From assembly GCA_009733575.1 (NCBI GenBank), contig ML769448.1, forward strand, positions 186,001 through 250,000: DNA of 64,000 bases. The letters run 5' to 3'. Position numbers and translations under genes: made by a program. The notes under the pieces were generated by a model that saw nothing but the letters and a program-made list of their open reading frames with translations, did not search any database and was not told the origin of the DNA. The DNA comes from Gymnopus androsaceus JB14. Lineage: Eukaryota > Basidiomycota > Agaricomycetes > Agaricales > Omphalotaceae. Below are positions 13,489-24,287 of this stretch, one piece after another; positions within the stretch are counted from its first letter, which is position 1; every line of letters begins with the position of its first letter.

Positions 13489-13955
13489 AACTGGGAACTG
13501 CACTGGTTCAATTTTTTCTTAAATTGGCTGCACTGTGCATTGCACTGACAAAAACAACTGCACTGGTGCAAGTGCCATGCAGTTTTGCAGTTTGCACTGG
13601 TTCCAGTTCAAATCAGTGCAAACTGGTGCAACACCAGTGAAACTGGCCTTCTAACCACTTTATGTTACTGTAAATAGCATAATAAAATGTAACTTACACT
13701 TAAAATGTATCAGAAAAAGGTGTTCTAATAAGTATAACTTGTCAAAACAGGTATCAGATCATTTAATTGAGTTCAGAATAAGTATATTAGAGCTTTAGCT
13801 ACACTTTCAACTGTTCAAAATTTATAGTATACTAATGAAAATTGCAGATGGAGAACCAGAAACTGCACTGCAGTGCAACCGCTGCACTGGTGCAATGTTT
13901 TTTTATCTGCACCACAGTTCAGTGCAATGCAGTTGCTGGTTTTCAGCAGTTATAT
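13489..13955. repeat. TGCACTG-rich inverted-repeat segment, probably a decayed MITE
   Basis: Dense CAGTGCA/TGCACTG motifs occur at both ends (13495-13630 and 13860-13945) in opposite orientation around an AT-rich core. The ends are not sharp enough to define a terminal repeat or target duplication. Confidence 0.45.
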
Positions 13956-14227
13956 AAACCGCACTTTTAAATCCTAATGTGGAGAGACTTACATACAACT
14001 AGCATAGCCATTCTATAGCCTTCACTGGCTGTACCACAGCCTACTAAGGCTGTACACATGGCCACACCATAGCCCATGTTCAACTCAATACTTATTCCCA
14101 TAGCCACTTCATAGCATACCAAGGCTATGTACACAGCCTACTATTATTTCAATACCTAGATACAGCATCTCTACAGCTTTAGCACTGCCAGAGATATACT
14201 ACAATATCATTGGTTAGTTCTATTATA
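13956..14227. other. Low-complexity spacer with CATAGCC/AGGCTGT words
   Basis: Repeated short words (CATAGCC, AGGCTGTACACA) occur without a clear unit. No gene was seen. Confidence 0.35.
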
Positions 14228-15438
14228 TACAGTGACAGCCAAAATTGATCAACCACCCCAACTTAAAATCCTCGAAATGAGGCTCTCAAGCTCATTCTTT
14301 CAAAACAACTTGGTTTGAAGGCTCAAAAAAATTTGGATGTATACTAGACAATGTATTGTAGATAATGAGCGCAAAGAATCATGAAAAAAATATCTCAATG
14401 CTGAAGAAATGACTGTAAATGATAAAATTACTTCATAAACCACCACATTTGACTATTTATCTTGAACCACCACTATGCCACGTAACCACAGGCCAAAAGA
14501 ATGTCCTGCAGTGCTCTGTACGCCCACTAAACGCAAAGCTATCCTCATGTATGTTGATGATCTTGGAAAATCCTTTTGTTGGATTGCAAAGGAAGCCCCA
14601 GAATTTCAGAATACTTCTACTACCCATATCACAATCTCTCAGAACCATACACAGGCCAAGAGGGAAGGCTACTATGCATATGGGCAGCATACTGGTCATC
14701 TCAGGTGCTTTTCCACTGAAGAAATGGATGACGTGGCCAAGCTTATAGATTCTGGGCAGGTTGTGGATAGAGCTGACTTGCAGCAAAATTTGTTCCCTCA
14801 TGCTTCTGAATGTACAATTCATCGCAATCCCTGTGAACGTGAATGCCATGGTTTCATCCATCTCAAGAAGCCCTTCCTTTCACCAGTCCACATCGCAAAA
14901 TGCCATGCATTTGGTCAAACATGGAAGGATTGGGCAGATCTGGAGGAATGGAAGAAATTCATGGTGGTGTATTGAGATGAGTCAAAATTTAACTTGGATG
15001 GGTCGGATGGTCTACAGTGGTGTTGCAGGCCAAGGAGTGTTGACCAATTGGCAAAGTGGAATGTTTTGCAACATGTGCAACAAGGCCTGGGTTCTGGAAA
15101 AGTGCATGTTTGGGGTTGCATCATGCCCAATGGCATTGGATGGCTCTATTGCATCAATGGCAATATGAACAGTCTTCAGTATCACATCCTTGAATCTGCC
15201 CTCCTCCCTACCATCACTGGTCATCAGTACACCAAGAACAAATGGATCTTCCAGCAAGACAACAACAGCAAACATAATTCCCATGCCACAAAAAACTGGC
15301 TCTGGGACCGCAGCATCTATGTCCTCATGTGGCCTCCCAACTCGCCTGACCTCTCCCCAATTGAAAATGCCTGGGATTATCTTGAGAAGCAGGTGAAGAA
15401 GTGACAGCAGCAGCCAAAGAATTCAGATGAATTGTGGG

Positions 15439-16357
15439 TAGTCGTGGGCACGAATGCTAAGTGTCTGCGAATATTCATGAATACATTCACATTTGGCACT
15501 CAAATGTTGAATGTTTGTTGTTTAAACATTCACATTCACATGAATGCACACTCGAATGCAAATATCCATTTCAAGGTAACAAACATTCGATCTTAGAGCT
15601 TCAAATATATTTGAATATATTTGAGTGCATTTGAGTTAAAGACTTAATAGCTCAATACCAATACAAATAAGGTAAATAATCATGTTAAAATACTTTATTA
15701 ATACTATAAACATAATGTGTATACATCTCTAAATGCTATTGTAAGCTACAAATTTGTGGCAGCATTGAGAATTGAACCCTACTGGCCAGCTATCACAGGA
15801 AGGCCTGACCTTAATCCAGAGTCAGCGACCATAACCACTAAGCCATACAGATTTGATTACCTTAACATGTCAATAACATTATATACCCATTCAAACTTAG
15901 CTGTTTTGGGTATTTTAGTGAGAAGCCAAAACATGGACAAGCATTGTTGTGACAAGCATGTGACATGGCACTTGCCTAATTCATAAATGGCATTTTACCA
16001 CACCATGACTAACCTACATGGCATTATTAAGCTGTATTAAGTGTTTTAGTGAGAAGCCAAACATAGACAAGCATTGTTGCAACAAGCACATGACACGGTA
16101 TTTGCCTATTTTCATAGGTGGCATTTTACCACATCGTAACTAACCTAGTTTTGATTGACCGGCTTGACTGGCAATATATTCAAATATATTCAAATATAAT
16201 ATTCTTATATATTCAACATTTGAGGCATTCACATTCGCGAATGTTTGCATGAAAAACATTCGAATGTGCACTTGAATGTAAATATCCTGATTTGGGGCAT
16301 GAATATTCACACCTCAAATGTCAAATGCATTCAAATGTGCATTTGTGCCCATGTCAA
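15439..16357. mobile_element. hAT-like non-autonomous element A with tRNA-like core
   Basis: The left end is TAGTCGTGGGCACGAATGC. The reverse complement of the right end is TTGACATGGGCACAAATGC, 5 mismatches in 19. The flanks are ATTGTGGG (15431-15438) and GTTGTGGG (16358-16365), an 8-bp duplication with one mismatch. ATTCGAATG-type words fill both arms. The centre holds a tRNA-like block (15754-15850, minus). It is related to element B at 26841-27566. Confidence 0.85.
15754..15850 (-). other. tRNA-like sequence inside hAT-like element A
   Basis: Read on the minus strand, TGGCTTAGTGG fits a pol III A box, GGGTTCAATTCTC fits a B box, and terminal TGTGGC/GCCACA-like ends could pair. The anticodon-like loop is ACTCTGGAT. 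A ~20-nt excess between anticodon and T arms makes it a tRNA-derived or SINE-like block, not a functional tRNA. Confidence 0.6.
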
Positions 16358-16718
16358 GTTGTGGGCTGCTTTGGAGGAAAAGTAGAACCGGCTGAGCTTC
16401 AGCAAGTATGTGAAGAGGCTTTATGAGTCAGTTCCAACTCGTATGGAAAACCTGCTGGAAGCTGGAGGATTGTGGACCAAGTATTAACTTAGATGCAGTC
16501 TTTGGGGAGTTACAGTATTACTTTTGGACATTAGCATCACTAATTTGTAATTCTTTTGTGCCTAGTATCTACTTAACAGCTTCCAGTATCTACATGATTT
16601 TTTTGGAGCTCTCAAAACAAGTTGTCTTGAAAAAACAAGCTTGAAGGCCTCATTTTGACGATTTTAAGCGCCCATTTCCCGATTTGGGGGTGGTTGATCA
16701 ATTTTGGCCATCACTGTA

Positions 16719-17112
16719 GCATAGCCTTACATACAGTAGAAACACTATTAAAGCTGGGCTAAATCCACTGTAAAGCCCCAGCTTGAGTATTTTGATTAAC
16801 TTACTTCTCTTTGGGATTACAATCTTGAAGATGTTGAGCTTACTGTCTTGTTTACTACTTTCTGCTATCTTAACTACATTTGATCTCTGATCAAATCTTC
16901 CTATTGTTGTGCATTATCCAGCCATACAGAACCCTTGCCACTACAGACTAGTAGGCACTTATCAACACCAATACTGTTGACAACCAATTGTCCAGTACTT
17001 ATCAACTACTACCACTACTGTATCATTTTGACCAATCATTTGTATAACACATAATGGCACCCCCATGAACTAAGTTATTTGGGAAATCATAGCACATAAC
17101 ATTAGCCCCAAA
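16719..17112. other. AT-rich spacer, nothing recognised
   Basis: No open frame, repeat or terminus could be defined between the Tc1 right end and the next inverted-repeat element. Confidence 0.4.
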
Positions 17113-17933
17113 ACTAAAGGTGGACACAACTCCGGGTCCTGACCCGGTACCGGCAGGTTTACCTGGGGGAATACCAGCCGGTTTTTTAACCTGCGGGTCC
17201 CGGTACCGGTTTCCCACGGGTTATGCCCGGTTGCAGGTCGCCAGTTTTGTTTTTATTGTGACCGGCCGGTACTGGTAGATCCGTGGGAACAAATGTTTGG
17301 CTTTAATATTGGTACATATTTCACTACTTAGTGCCAATATAGTATACTAATATTATTGGTTAGTACTTACAGTATGTATTAATTCTGCTTGGGACTGATA
17401 TTAGTGTCTAATACTAGTATACTTACACTAATAGTACTAATACTTTGCCAATAGTAGCTTAATTAATAGTAAGTAAGATAATAGAGGTGACATTAAGATG
17501 CATATATGCAGCTATAGTAGCAGTGATAGTGCATATAGTAGCATAGAGATCTTATTTGGATCCTATCTCCATGTCAAAAGGCATTATCAATATTTTGGTA
17601 TTATTACCACTGACATTGTATTGAATACTGTACCAATAATGGCTGGATACTTACCAGTCTTTGAATTTAGTACTAACATTGGTGCTAGAATCTAATACAA
17701 ACATACTAGTACCAGTATAAGTACTAATGTTAGTACAAATATTATTACTACTAGTGAGTGCCCTAGTATGGGCAGGTTACACAGGTACCGGCCGGTTTAC
17801 CTGTGACAGGTCCCGGTACCGGTTAACCGGTTTCCCACGGGTTTGGAACCAGTTGCAGGTCGCTAGTTTTGCCCTCCGGTTACTGGCATCACAGGTCCAG
17901 GTAAACCGGGACCCGGAGTCGTGTCCACCCTTA
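17113..17933. mobile_element. Inverted-repeat element with GGTGGACAC ends and CCGGTACCGG words
   Basis: The left end reads TAAAGGTGGACACAACTCCG. The right end, reverse complemented, reads TAAGGGTGGACACGACTCCG. Both are followed by CGGGTC and by repeated CCGGTACCGGT and TTTCCCACGGGTT blocks, in opposite orientation, at 17140-17290 and 17780-17900. The middle (17300-17760) is AT-rich with many TACTAGTA/AGTACTAAT words. The ends resemble hAT termini. The words CCAAAACTA flank both sides but not at matching distances, so the target duplication is unclear. Confidence 0.65.
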
Positions 17934-17939
17934 CGGGCC

Positions 17940-18415
17940 AAAACTAAGTATTTCTAAATCTGTAACAGCACTAAAAATGTCATACAAATTGTGTAAAAAG
18001 TGCTAAAGCTCCATCTAATCAACCGTAATATTGCATCTTCTTTCCAGGCTCACTAGGAACATTGCTGGCATGGGTGTACTCCCAATCCTTGTTGCAGAGC
18101 CTCTTTATCAACGTATGAACTCATCTGCCATGTCCCAGCTCTGGCTCCTCTACCTTTTCCTCTTTGCTGTCATCACCCTATCACAAATCCCTAACTCACC
18201 TGCTATGGGTTTGTAGTTGGCAACAAAGATTGAAGCTGAATATGTAGAAAGAGAAGTGTTTGTATAAAGACAATAAAGATGTTATTGAGTTTGAGGTCTC
18301 TGAGCTCAGACCAGTCCACCTATATACAAAGGAACTGGGATCCCAGTCACTACTAAATAAGACCCATGATACCTATGTATATGGGTCTGAAACAAGGGTG
18401 GATCAACCCTGTTGG
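17940..18415. other. Spacer with a short unassigned open frame
   Basis: An open frame at 18031-18216 could encode a hydrophobic peptide but has no recognisable domain. Nothing else was seen. Confidence 0.3.
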
Positions 18416-18610
18416 GATGGAGATAACATCTCTACAAGGGTTGGGTAACCCTGCAATGTGGAGATAACATCCCTGCAAGGGTTGAATAACCCTGCAAGGT
18501 GGAGATAACATCTCTACAAGGGTTGGGTAACCCTGCAATGTGGAGATAACATCCCTGCAAGGGTTGAATAACCCTGCAAGGTGGAGATAACATCCCTGCA
18601 AGGGTTTGAT
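18416..18610. repeat. Minisatellite, ~42-bp units with alternating subtypes
   Basis: Five tandem units of the form GGAGATAACATC(T/C)CT(A/G)CAAGG followed by GTT and a TAACCCTGCAA(T/G)GT tail. Two subtypes (GGGTTGGGTAACCCT and GGGTTGAATAACCCT) alternate, giving an ~84-bp higher-order period. Each unit contains an AGGGTT...AACCCT inverted pair. Confidence 0.85.
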
Positions 18611-18837
18611 GGAGTAGCTTAGAAGGATATGCACATCTATACTGGATAATAAAAGTGTCAAGATAATACACTATGTTAAGATAATAAAATATGTCATAGA
18701 TAAGATATAATGAAATAGGAAAATCTGTGACACACCCTCTTGAACCTCTATATCAGAATCCTCAGCTTCAGCAACATGAACCAGACCACCACCTTCTAGC
18801 TTGACAACCTCTTCAATTGGCTCCTTACCTTTAGACG

Positions 18838-21200
18838 CTATATGTTCAATGACAGCCTCAATGGGAACATCACAGGAATCATTGGTGCCTGTCTCCATGA
18901 ACTCAGGCTCAATCTGCTTGAAAGTTTCATCAGATAGCTCATTCTTCCCTCTTGGATGAGGACCAGCTGGGATTTTTGTTTTATGCTGAAATTTGTGAGT
19001 GGGTCAGGTGCTGTATCATCTTGTGTGAGTTTTGCATACAAGGATGGGTGAGTTGCTTTGAGAGTTGATAGTGTGCATAAAATTGATGATTTTGTTAGGC
19101 ACTCATGAGACAAGTCATAATCACTGGTTCAATACAACTGAAAGGACTGAAGTCATTGTTAGATGCTGGAATTGGTAGCGTAGTAAGTTGCACATACCTT
19201 TTTAATCAATTCTGGGTTATTGATATTGTGATATGCCTTCAATAGCTATCCAAGGGAATGATCCCTCAGTGTTCCCAGTGTACTGTATCATTTCGATCGA
19301 TGCGGCAGGCCCTTGTGATCGTGACCGACCCGACGAAATTTTGGATTCGGCACCTCGCGGTGGAGCCGCGTGACCCCAGCAAAATTTCGGCATTTTTGAC
19401 CCAAAATTTGCGTTTTTTGAGGCAATTTTGAGTGTGTCACGCCAAAAACTTTCGGCACTTTCGAAATGTGACCTGTGACCTGGTCAGATTTCGGCACGTC
19501 AGAAGGCCTTCGTGACCCGTGACTGCCGAATCGATCGAAATGGTACAGTAATGTCAAGGTGGACTTCCTTCAATTTTAGATCACTGAGCTGCCTGGAGAC
19601 TTCTGCCACAATATCACTATGAGAAGAACATTTTGTTGAATGCTTCAAAACTTGCTGGATCCCAACATCAAGGGGCTGGAAGATAGAGGTAAAGTTTCCG
19701 GGCATGAAGATGATGATAATATTTGTGTGAATGTTCTTCATCCATGAAAGAAATTCTGCTGACTTATGGATGGACCAACAGTCAATCTTCCTGATTGAGA
19801 GCTGATTTGCTGGATCCTCAATGCTGATTTTGCTCTTTCAATGCTCGAGGTAGGGAACAATGATATCATTGACAAGGGATTTCATTGTCTACAATGTTGA
19901 CCAGTATGTGTTTGTCTTTGATGGCTTAAGACAAAATTCTAAACATTGAGCTTTGTCCCAGAATTCCAGTTTTTGACTTGGTCAGGAAGCAGATATTGCA
20001 TCCTGGTAGATTTCTTGGAAGGGAAGAAGCTCACCATCAGCTGATATTGAGGGGATAAGGATGAATGCACATTTTTCATCAAAACCGACAACAGGTACTT
20101 GATGATCACCTTTCTGGTGCCATGTTGCACTGGGTACCTTGCTGGTAGATGTTCTGGGTTTGGCTGTGTTGACTTGAAGGGCTGCTGGGATGTTGTAGTT
20201 GCAAATGCAGTAGGCTTCTTCTCGAAGAGCTGCTTCCGTTGTGAGCTCTTCAGCATTCTCTAGTACCTTCTGAGCAGCACGAGTGGAAGCCCGGAAGCTC
20301 CAGTTGAGATTATTTGTAATGTACTTTTGTACAAACGATGTTGAACAGTGAAACATTGTTCCGTCACCTAGAGGAGTGTCAAAGAAGTATGCACCCAAGC
20401 TCTTGAAGAGCTTGGGTGCATGCTTCTGGATGATTCCAACCATGATAGCTTGAATTAAGAGAGAGTTTAAAGCAACACCAGACTCTCAGATGCCTTTTAA
20501 CTGCTTTTCTATGAGCTTCTCAACTTGTGGGACCTTCTCCTATTTGTGTGTTAGCTGCTTTGGTTCAATCTTTCAATAAATTTGACTAACTAGGATTCCT
20601 CAACATGTATTCTGTCCTCAAGGTGCATTTCCACATTTCAGCTTCTTAAAAATGCTAGCCTTCCACCAATATTCACCCTTATTCCTATCCTCTTCATTGA
20701 CCCATCAACCAACCACCTGAGGTGTGAGACTTTTAATGAGTTGCAGATTTGCAAGCTTTGTTGTTTGAAGAATATCAACTAGGACCCATGACTTTCCTGC
20801 ACATCACACTGCCGCCTCAATCTGCACCCAAATGATTGGCTGGTACCAGTTCATTGTTTTTGCTCATTTCCAGATCCTTGTTGGCTTCCTTCCATTCATG
20901 TGAGTGTTCCAATTTTTATCTCTAATGTCCTGCATAAACTGGCATTTTGGACAGGAAGCCTCTGCTAGATTGGTGGAGTTGTCCTCATCAAATTCCTGCA
21001 TCTTTCCTTTCTGGATAGGCCAGTATCAGTACAGCTTCAATTCATCTATTGAGTGAATAACTGACTGTTCCTTGGAGTTGCTTGTCTGTCTCTCCTCTTG
21101 CAAATTTCTTTGCCTTCTCCCAGTCACAGAAATCCTGCTGTCACTTCTTCCCCTTCTCCCATTTATCCAACAGCTTCTCCTGTTCTGCCTGGTCCTTATT
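18838..21200 (-). pseudogene. pogo-like (DDE_1 family) transposase remnant
   Basis: This is a decayed pogo/Fot-like transposase on the minus strand. Recognisable pieces in order: a degenerate zinc-bearing middle near 20930-21000; YFFDTPLGDGTMFHCSTSFV (about 20330-20385); VVGFDEKCAFILIPSISADG (20040-20100), which holds the first DDE Asp region; FMPGNFTSIFQPLDVGIQQV (19640-19700), the typical DDE_1 late motif; LRDHSLG then KAYHNINNPELIKK beyond the MITE; and LSHECLTKSSIL at about 19080-19115. Several stops and frameshifts break it. A 266-bp MITE at 19283-19548 lies inside the coding remnant. Confidence 0.8.
19283..19548. mobile_element. Tc1/mariner-type MITE, TA target duplication
   Basis: The ends are CTGTATCATTTCGATCGATG on the left and CTGTACCATTTCGATCGATT on the right (reverse complement), both followed by CGGCAG. 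TA flanks both sides (19281-19282, 19549-19550). The body has repeated GTGACC(C/T)GTGAC and AAATTTCGGCA words. No coding capacity. Confidence 0.88.
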
Positions 21201-21480
21201 CTCCTGCCTTTGCTATTAGATTACTTTCCTAAATAGGAAGTAGCAGCAGTAATTACACACAGGACTTAGTAGAATGATCACACAGATCAATGGGGACAAC
21301 AGTGTTATTACAGGGTATAGTACTAGGCTTTATATACAGTCCTATGTACAAATGATATATCAGGAAAGTGGGTACTGCAAGATAGTAAGTGGATATGGTG
21401 AGAGACTGAGTGGAGACTGCAAGAAAATAGTAGTGGAGTGCATGGGATGGTGATACAAACAGAGTGGATACTATGAGAAC
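21201..21480. other. AT-rich spacer, nothing recognised
   Basis: It contains short AGTGGAGACTGCAAG-type repeats but no gene or clear element end. Confidence 0.3.
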
Positions 21481-22018
21481 ACTGCGGGGATGAGACCATA
21501 ACCGGACCGAAAATATACTGAAAATATGATGTAGTTATAAAGTAATTCTACAACATATTTGCTACCTGATTAAGGTGGAAAAATGCTGAGGCTTTTTTAA
21601 AAACCTGCACAATTTCTTTCATTTTTGAGTGCTGCAAAAAACAGAAAGAAAGATTAAATCTCTGTTCCTTTTCATCCAGCCATTTATTGGAATGATTCTG
21701 AAACTAACCTGCCATAGGTTAAGCTAATGATGTTTATTATTCATTTTCATTTTGCTGCCTCAAGTTAAATGAATGATATTTTTAAAAACCTCAGTAAAAG
21801 GTTGCCGAAGTTATCTGAAGGAAACTCAATATTTTTTTCCAGTTTTCCTATCATTTTCTTGCCAAGAAAAAGTTGAAAGAATTGTAATTCTTTTTTGAAA
21901 AACCTTGGTGAGAATATTTGTAACAATGTCGTGGACGTCCAGACATCGCGGATCCACAACTTCAGGATATCGAGATCAATTTTTTGGCTGATATCTGCGG
22001 TGTCACATTTTTGTTACT
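21481..22018. repeat. Dispersed ~540-bp repeat, copy A
   Basis: Same order and orientation as 32878-33413. It starts CACTGCGGGGATGAGA, continues CGGACCGAAAATATACTGAA, TTTTCATCCAGCC, GAGAATATTTGTAAC and a hairpin-prone CGTGGACGT..GGATCCAC block, and ends near TGTCAC...GTTACT. There is no terminal inverted repeat and no frame, so the element class is unknown. Confidence 0.75.
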
Positions 22019-22400
22019 TTTAGTGCCAGGTGAGTAAGGTATACCATATACAAGTAATAATTTTATTTAAAGTTAACAGCCAAGTACTGCTGATGTGCAT
22101 TTTTCTTTTTTGTACTAGTAATTGCCCAATACTTGCCAGTTAGCAAGTAGATTCCATTGTCAAATTAGCTGCTTATACCTCGCAAACTCGATGTCAAAAT
22201 CAATGACACACGCCCTCTGGATTTTATGGCCTATGAGTGTTGGAAGATTTGCTAGCAGAAGTGCGCAGGGGTAAAGATGAGATTGTGAAACAGGTGATTA
22301 AGTTTGTCTTTCATGTCGACTACAGCATAGCTCATATACTTAGGTTGCACACTTCAAGGAAATTAAACAGTAGAAATACAAAGTTTGACTAGTATAGAAA
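22019..22400. other. Spacer, nothing recognised
   Basis: An AT-rich stretch between copy A of the dispersed repeat and the CENP-B-like fragment. No gene was seen. Confidence 0.35.
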
Positions 22401-22629
22401 CTTCCTATGTTTAGAAATTGTGACTCAGACTGCTTCACTTAAGATTGCAAGAATGGTGCATGCATGCATGAGATCTCATGGTAGAACTTATCTGCAATCA
22501 TTGCAGCTTCCGGGGCGACCAACTACTTCCTCCCTGGACATGAGTAGTCAAACTCCTTTCACCAATTGGATCATCCCTCGAGCATATTGTAAACATACCA
22601 GACAGTTGCTTTCCACTATAGATTGCAAA

Positions 22630-23580
22630 GCGATTTGTCAAGATCATGTTTTTAACCCACTTGAAACACACAATAAAATCGCATCAGCAAAACCTGGGAG
22701 ATGGTCATAGGAGCCATAGCAAGCCATAGCGGGTTATAGCAGCCATAGTCCTGCACAGAACTATGAGCTGCTATGGGTTCCTATGGCTTGCTATGAGTTT
22801 CTCCAGGATCACAAAGCTGTCAACCCATTTCGGCATCAGTGTCGCTGCTTGACAGCTGTCAGTTTCTCCCGCCAACACTATATAATGCATCGTCGTAACT
22901 GGGACTTCGACGAGCTCTGTTTCTTTCCCCCCAAGTCAGTCCTGAGCCACTTTGGTTTGGACTATGGTATGTAGTTGCATTCAAGCAACGTCTCATCACC
23001 ACCTAATGATATAGTATACTAGTTTTATTACAGATATGTAGTTATATTAGTAGTTCTACTAGTTTCGCTCTTCCTACTATGACTACAGCAATATAATATG
23101 ATTTTATGATTATTTTCATCCATTTTTGGTCTCGCGAAGTGCAATGAAGCAATTCAAAAGATTAATATATTTTTATTGAATAGAGCCATTCCATGATCAA
23201 ATGCCTCGAAACCGGTGCATTCCATAGCAACCCATAGCAGCCCATAGCAATCCATAGTTCTGAACAGATGGGTACCTTGCTATGGCTGCTATGGCTGCTA
23301 TGAGTGCTGCACAGAACTGTCCATTTCTGTGCAGCACACCCAGGTTTTGCTGATGCGCTTCAGCTTATGGTGTGGACCGCACAACCATCAGCAAGATCCT
23401 GAGAACAAGGCAAAGTGGCTGAATGTGGAGAATGATTGAAGGGCAAAACACCGTCCAGCCACGCTGAAATATCCAACAATCGAGCAAGAGATGCAACCGT
23501 GGCTGGTAGAAGCCAGTGATGACTATTGTAGAAACCTTCCTGACCCATCGGTCCATCCATGGGAGTGGAGAAATACACTA
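22630..23580 (+). pseudogene. CENP-B/pogo-type helix-turn-helix fragment split by a MITE
   Basis: The sequence before 22682 ends ...ETHNKI and the sequence after 23355 continues SAYGVDRTTISKILRTR. Removing the MITE and one copy of its 2-bp duplication rejoins them in frame as KIASAYGVDRTTISKIL, a CENP-B N-type HTH motif. A frame change later gives KHRPATLKYPTIEQEMQPWL, the second HTH part, with stops in between. It is the DNA-binding part of a dead pogo-like transposase. Confidence 0.75.
22682..23355. mobile_element. MITE family 'CATCAGC' copy 2, 2-bp TSD CG
   Basis: Same termini as copy 1: the left end is CATCAGCAAAACCTGGG and the right end is ACCCAGGTTTTGCTGATG. CG flanks both sides (22680-22681, 23356-23357). 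CCATAGC arrays lie at 22710-22795 and 23220-23310, the palindrome GACAGCTGTC at 22851-22860, and a TATATAATGCATCGTCGTAA block at 22879. The rejoined host reading frame confirms both the element boundaries and the 2-bp duplication. Confidence 0.92.
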
Positions 23581-23599
23581 CGTTATGGTCCATTTACAG

Positions 23600-24287
23600 A
23601 TTCCAGGCTCATCGAAAAAGCCCTTTCCATTGCCACATTGCATGGCATTGATGATTTCCAAGGTACTCGTAGCTGGGTTCATTCATTCAAGCTTTGACAT
23701 AAAATTTGGGACAGATTTTGGGGCAGGTACTGTTCAATCAAACAAAACCATAACTCTTTCCCTGGTACGCAGAGCATGTCGGGGTCAGATTGTTCAATCT
23801 CTAACAGTGAGGGATACTTCCACTCTCAGATTCTCTTTGACTCATTTGTTGCCTAAAATAGGCTCTCACCCTTCGACTGCAACTGCCACAGAGCCAGATC
23901 AGCCTGAACATGCAGAAATTTGCAGTGTGTCGATGACACAAGGTGAAGGTGAGGATAAGGAGCAATCGAGTTATCACCAGCCTCACTTTTTCTTGTCCTA
24001 CCACCCCATTGTGTCTAAAAGTGAGGTGAACTTCTGCTACCGAAGTTCTTTTCACTCATCACCGTTGCTTGTGCATACTTTCCTAGCTTCTACTCCAATT
24101 TCCACAGTATCTATTGCTTATATTCACTAATTCAAAACACTGAAGAACATTCTAAAAGCAGAGGGAACTGATTGAAAAGGAGCAATTATGTATCAGTCAT
24201 CACATATTTCTGTCAATTTTCTGAATGTGGTGAATATATTAACTTGTATTTTTTTTTCTTGAAACAAGATTTCCTATTCAGATTAAG
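23600..24287. other. Spacer with unassigned open frames
   Basis: Open frames on both strands around 23516-24130 overlap and lack domains. Continuation of the pogo remnant is possible, but I could not show it. Confidence 0.3.

Larger units (their letters stand above)
14475..16487 (+). pseudogene. Tc1-type transposase, inactivated
   Basis: A Tc1/mariner DD34E transposase read in one frame from ATG 14475. The catalytic region is recognisable: DESKFNLDGSDG (first Asp, 14976), WIFQQDNNSKHNS (second Asp) and NSPDLSPIENAWDYL (Glu). It is broken by an in-frame TGA at 14973-14975 immediately before DESKF, by another TGA after QVKK at 15402-15404, and by a TAG just after the nested insertion. The C-terminus resumes beyond that element (16366 onward, ALEEK then NRLSFSKYVKRLYE) and ends with TAA at 16487. 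The N-terminal HTH region is short or missing. The frame around the insertion rejoins as DELW/AALEEK, so the hAT-like element entered a recognisable gene. Confidence 0.9.
14230..16716 (+). mobile_element. Tc1/mariner element, TA target duplication, interrupted by a hAT-like element
   Basis: Terminal inverted repeats start CAGTGACAGCCAAAATTGAT on the left and CAGTGATGGCCAAAATTGAT (reverse complement) on the right, each continuing CAACCACCCC. TA dinucleotides flank both ends (14228-14229, 16717-16718). The element carries a decayed transposase. Without the nested 919-bp insertion it is about 1.56 kb, normal for Tc1. Confidence 0.92.

Noticed and set aside
17104..17945. 9-bp target duplication CCAAAACTA around the CCGG element
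   Set aside because: The word occurs on both sides but at unequal distance from the aligned ends, so chance or end decay cannot be excluded.
18353..18661. Repetitive 'protein' frames across the minisatellite
   Set aside because: They arise only because the ~42-bp unit is a multiple of three; there is no start context or domain.
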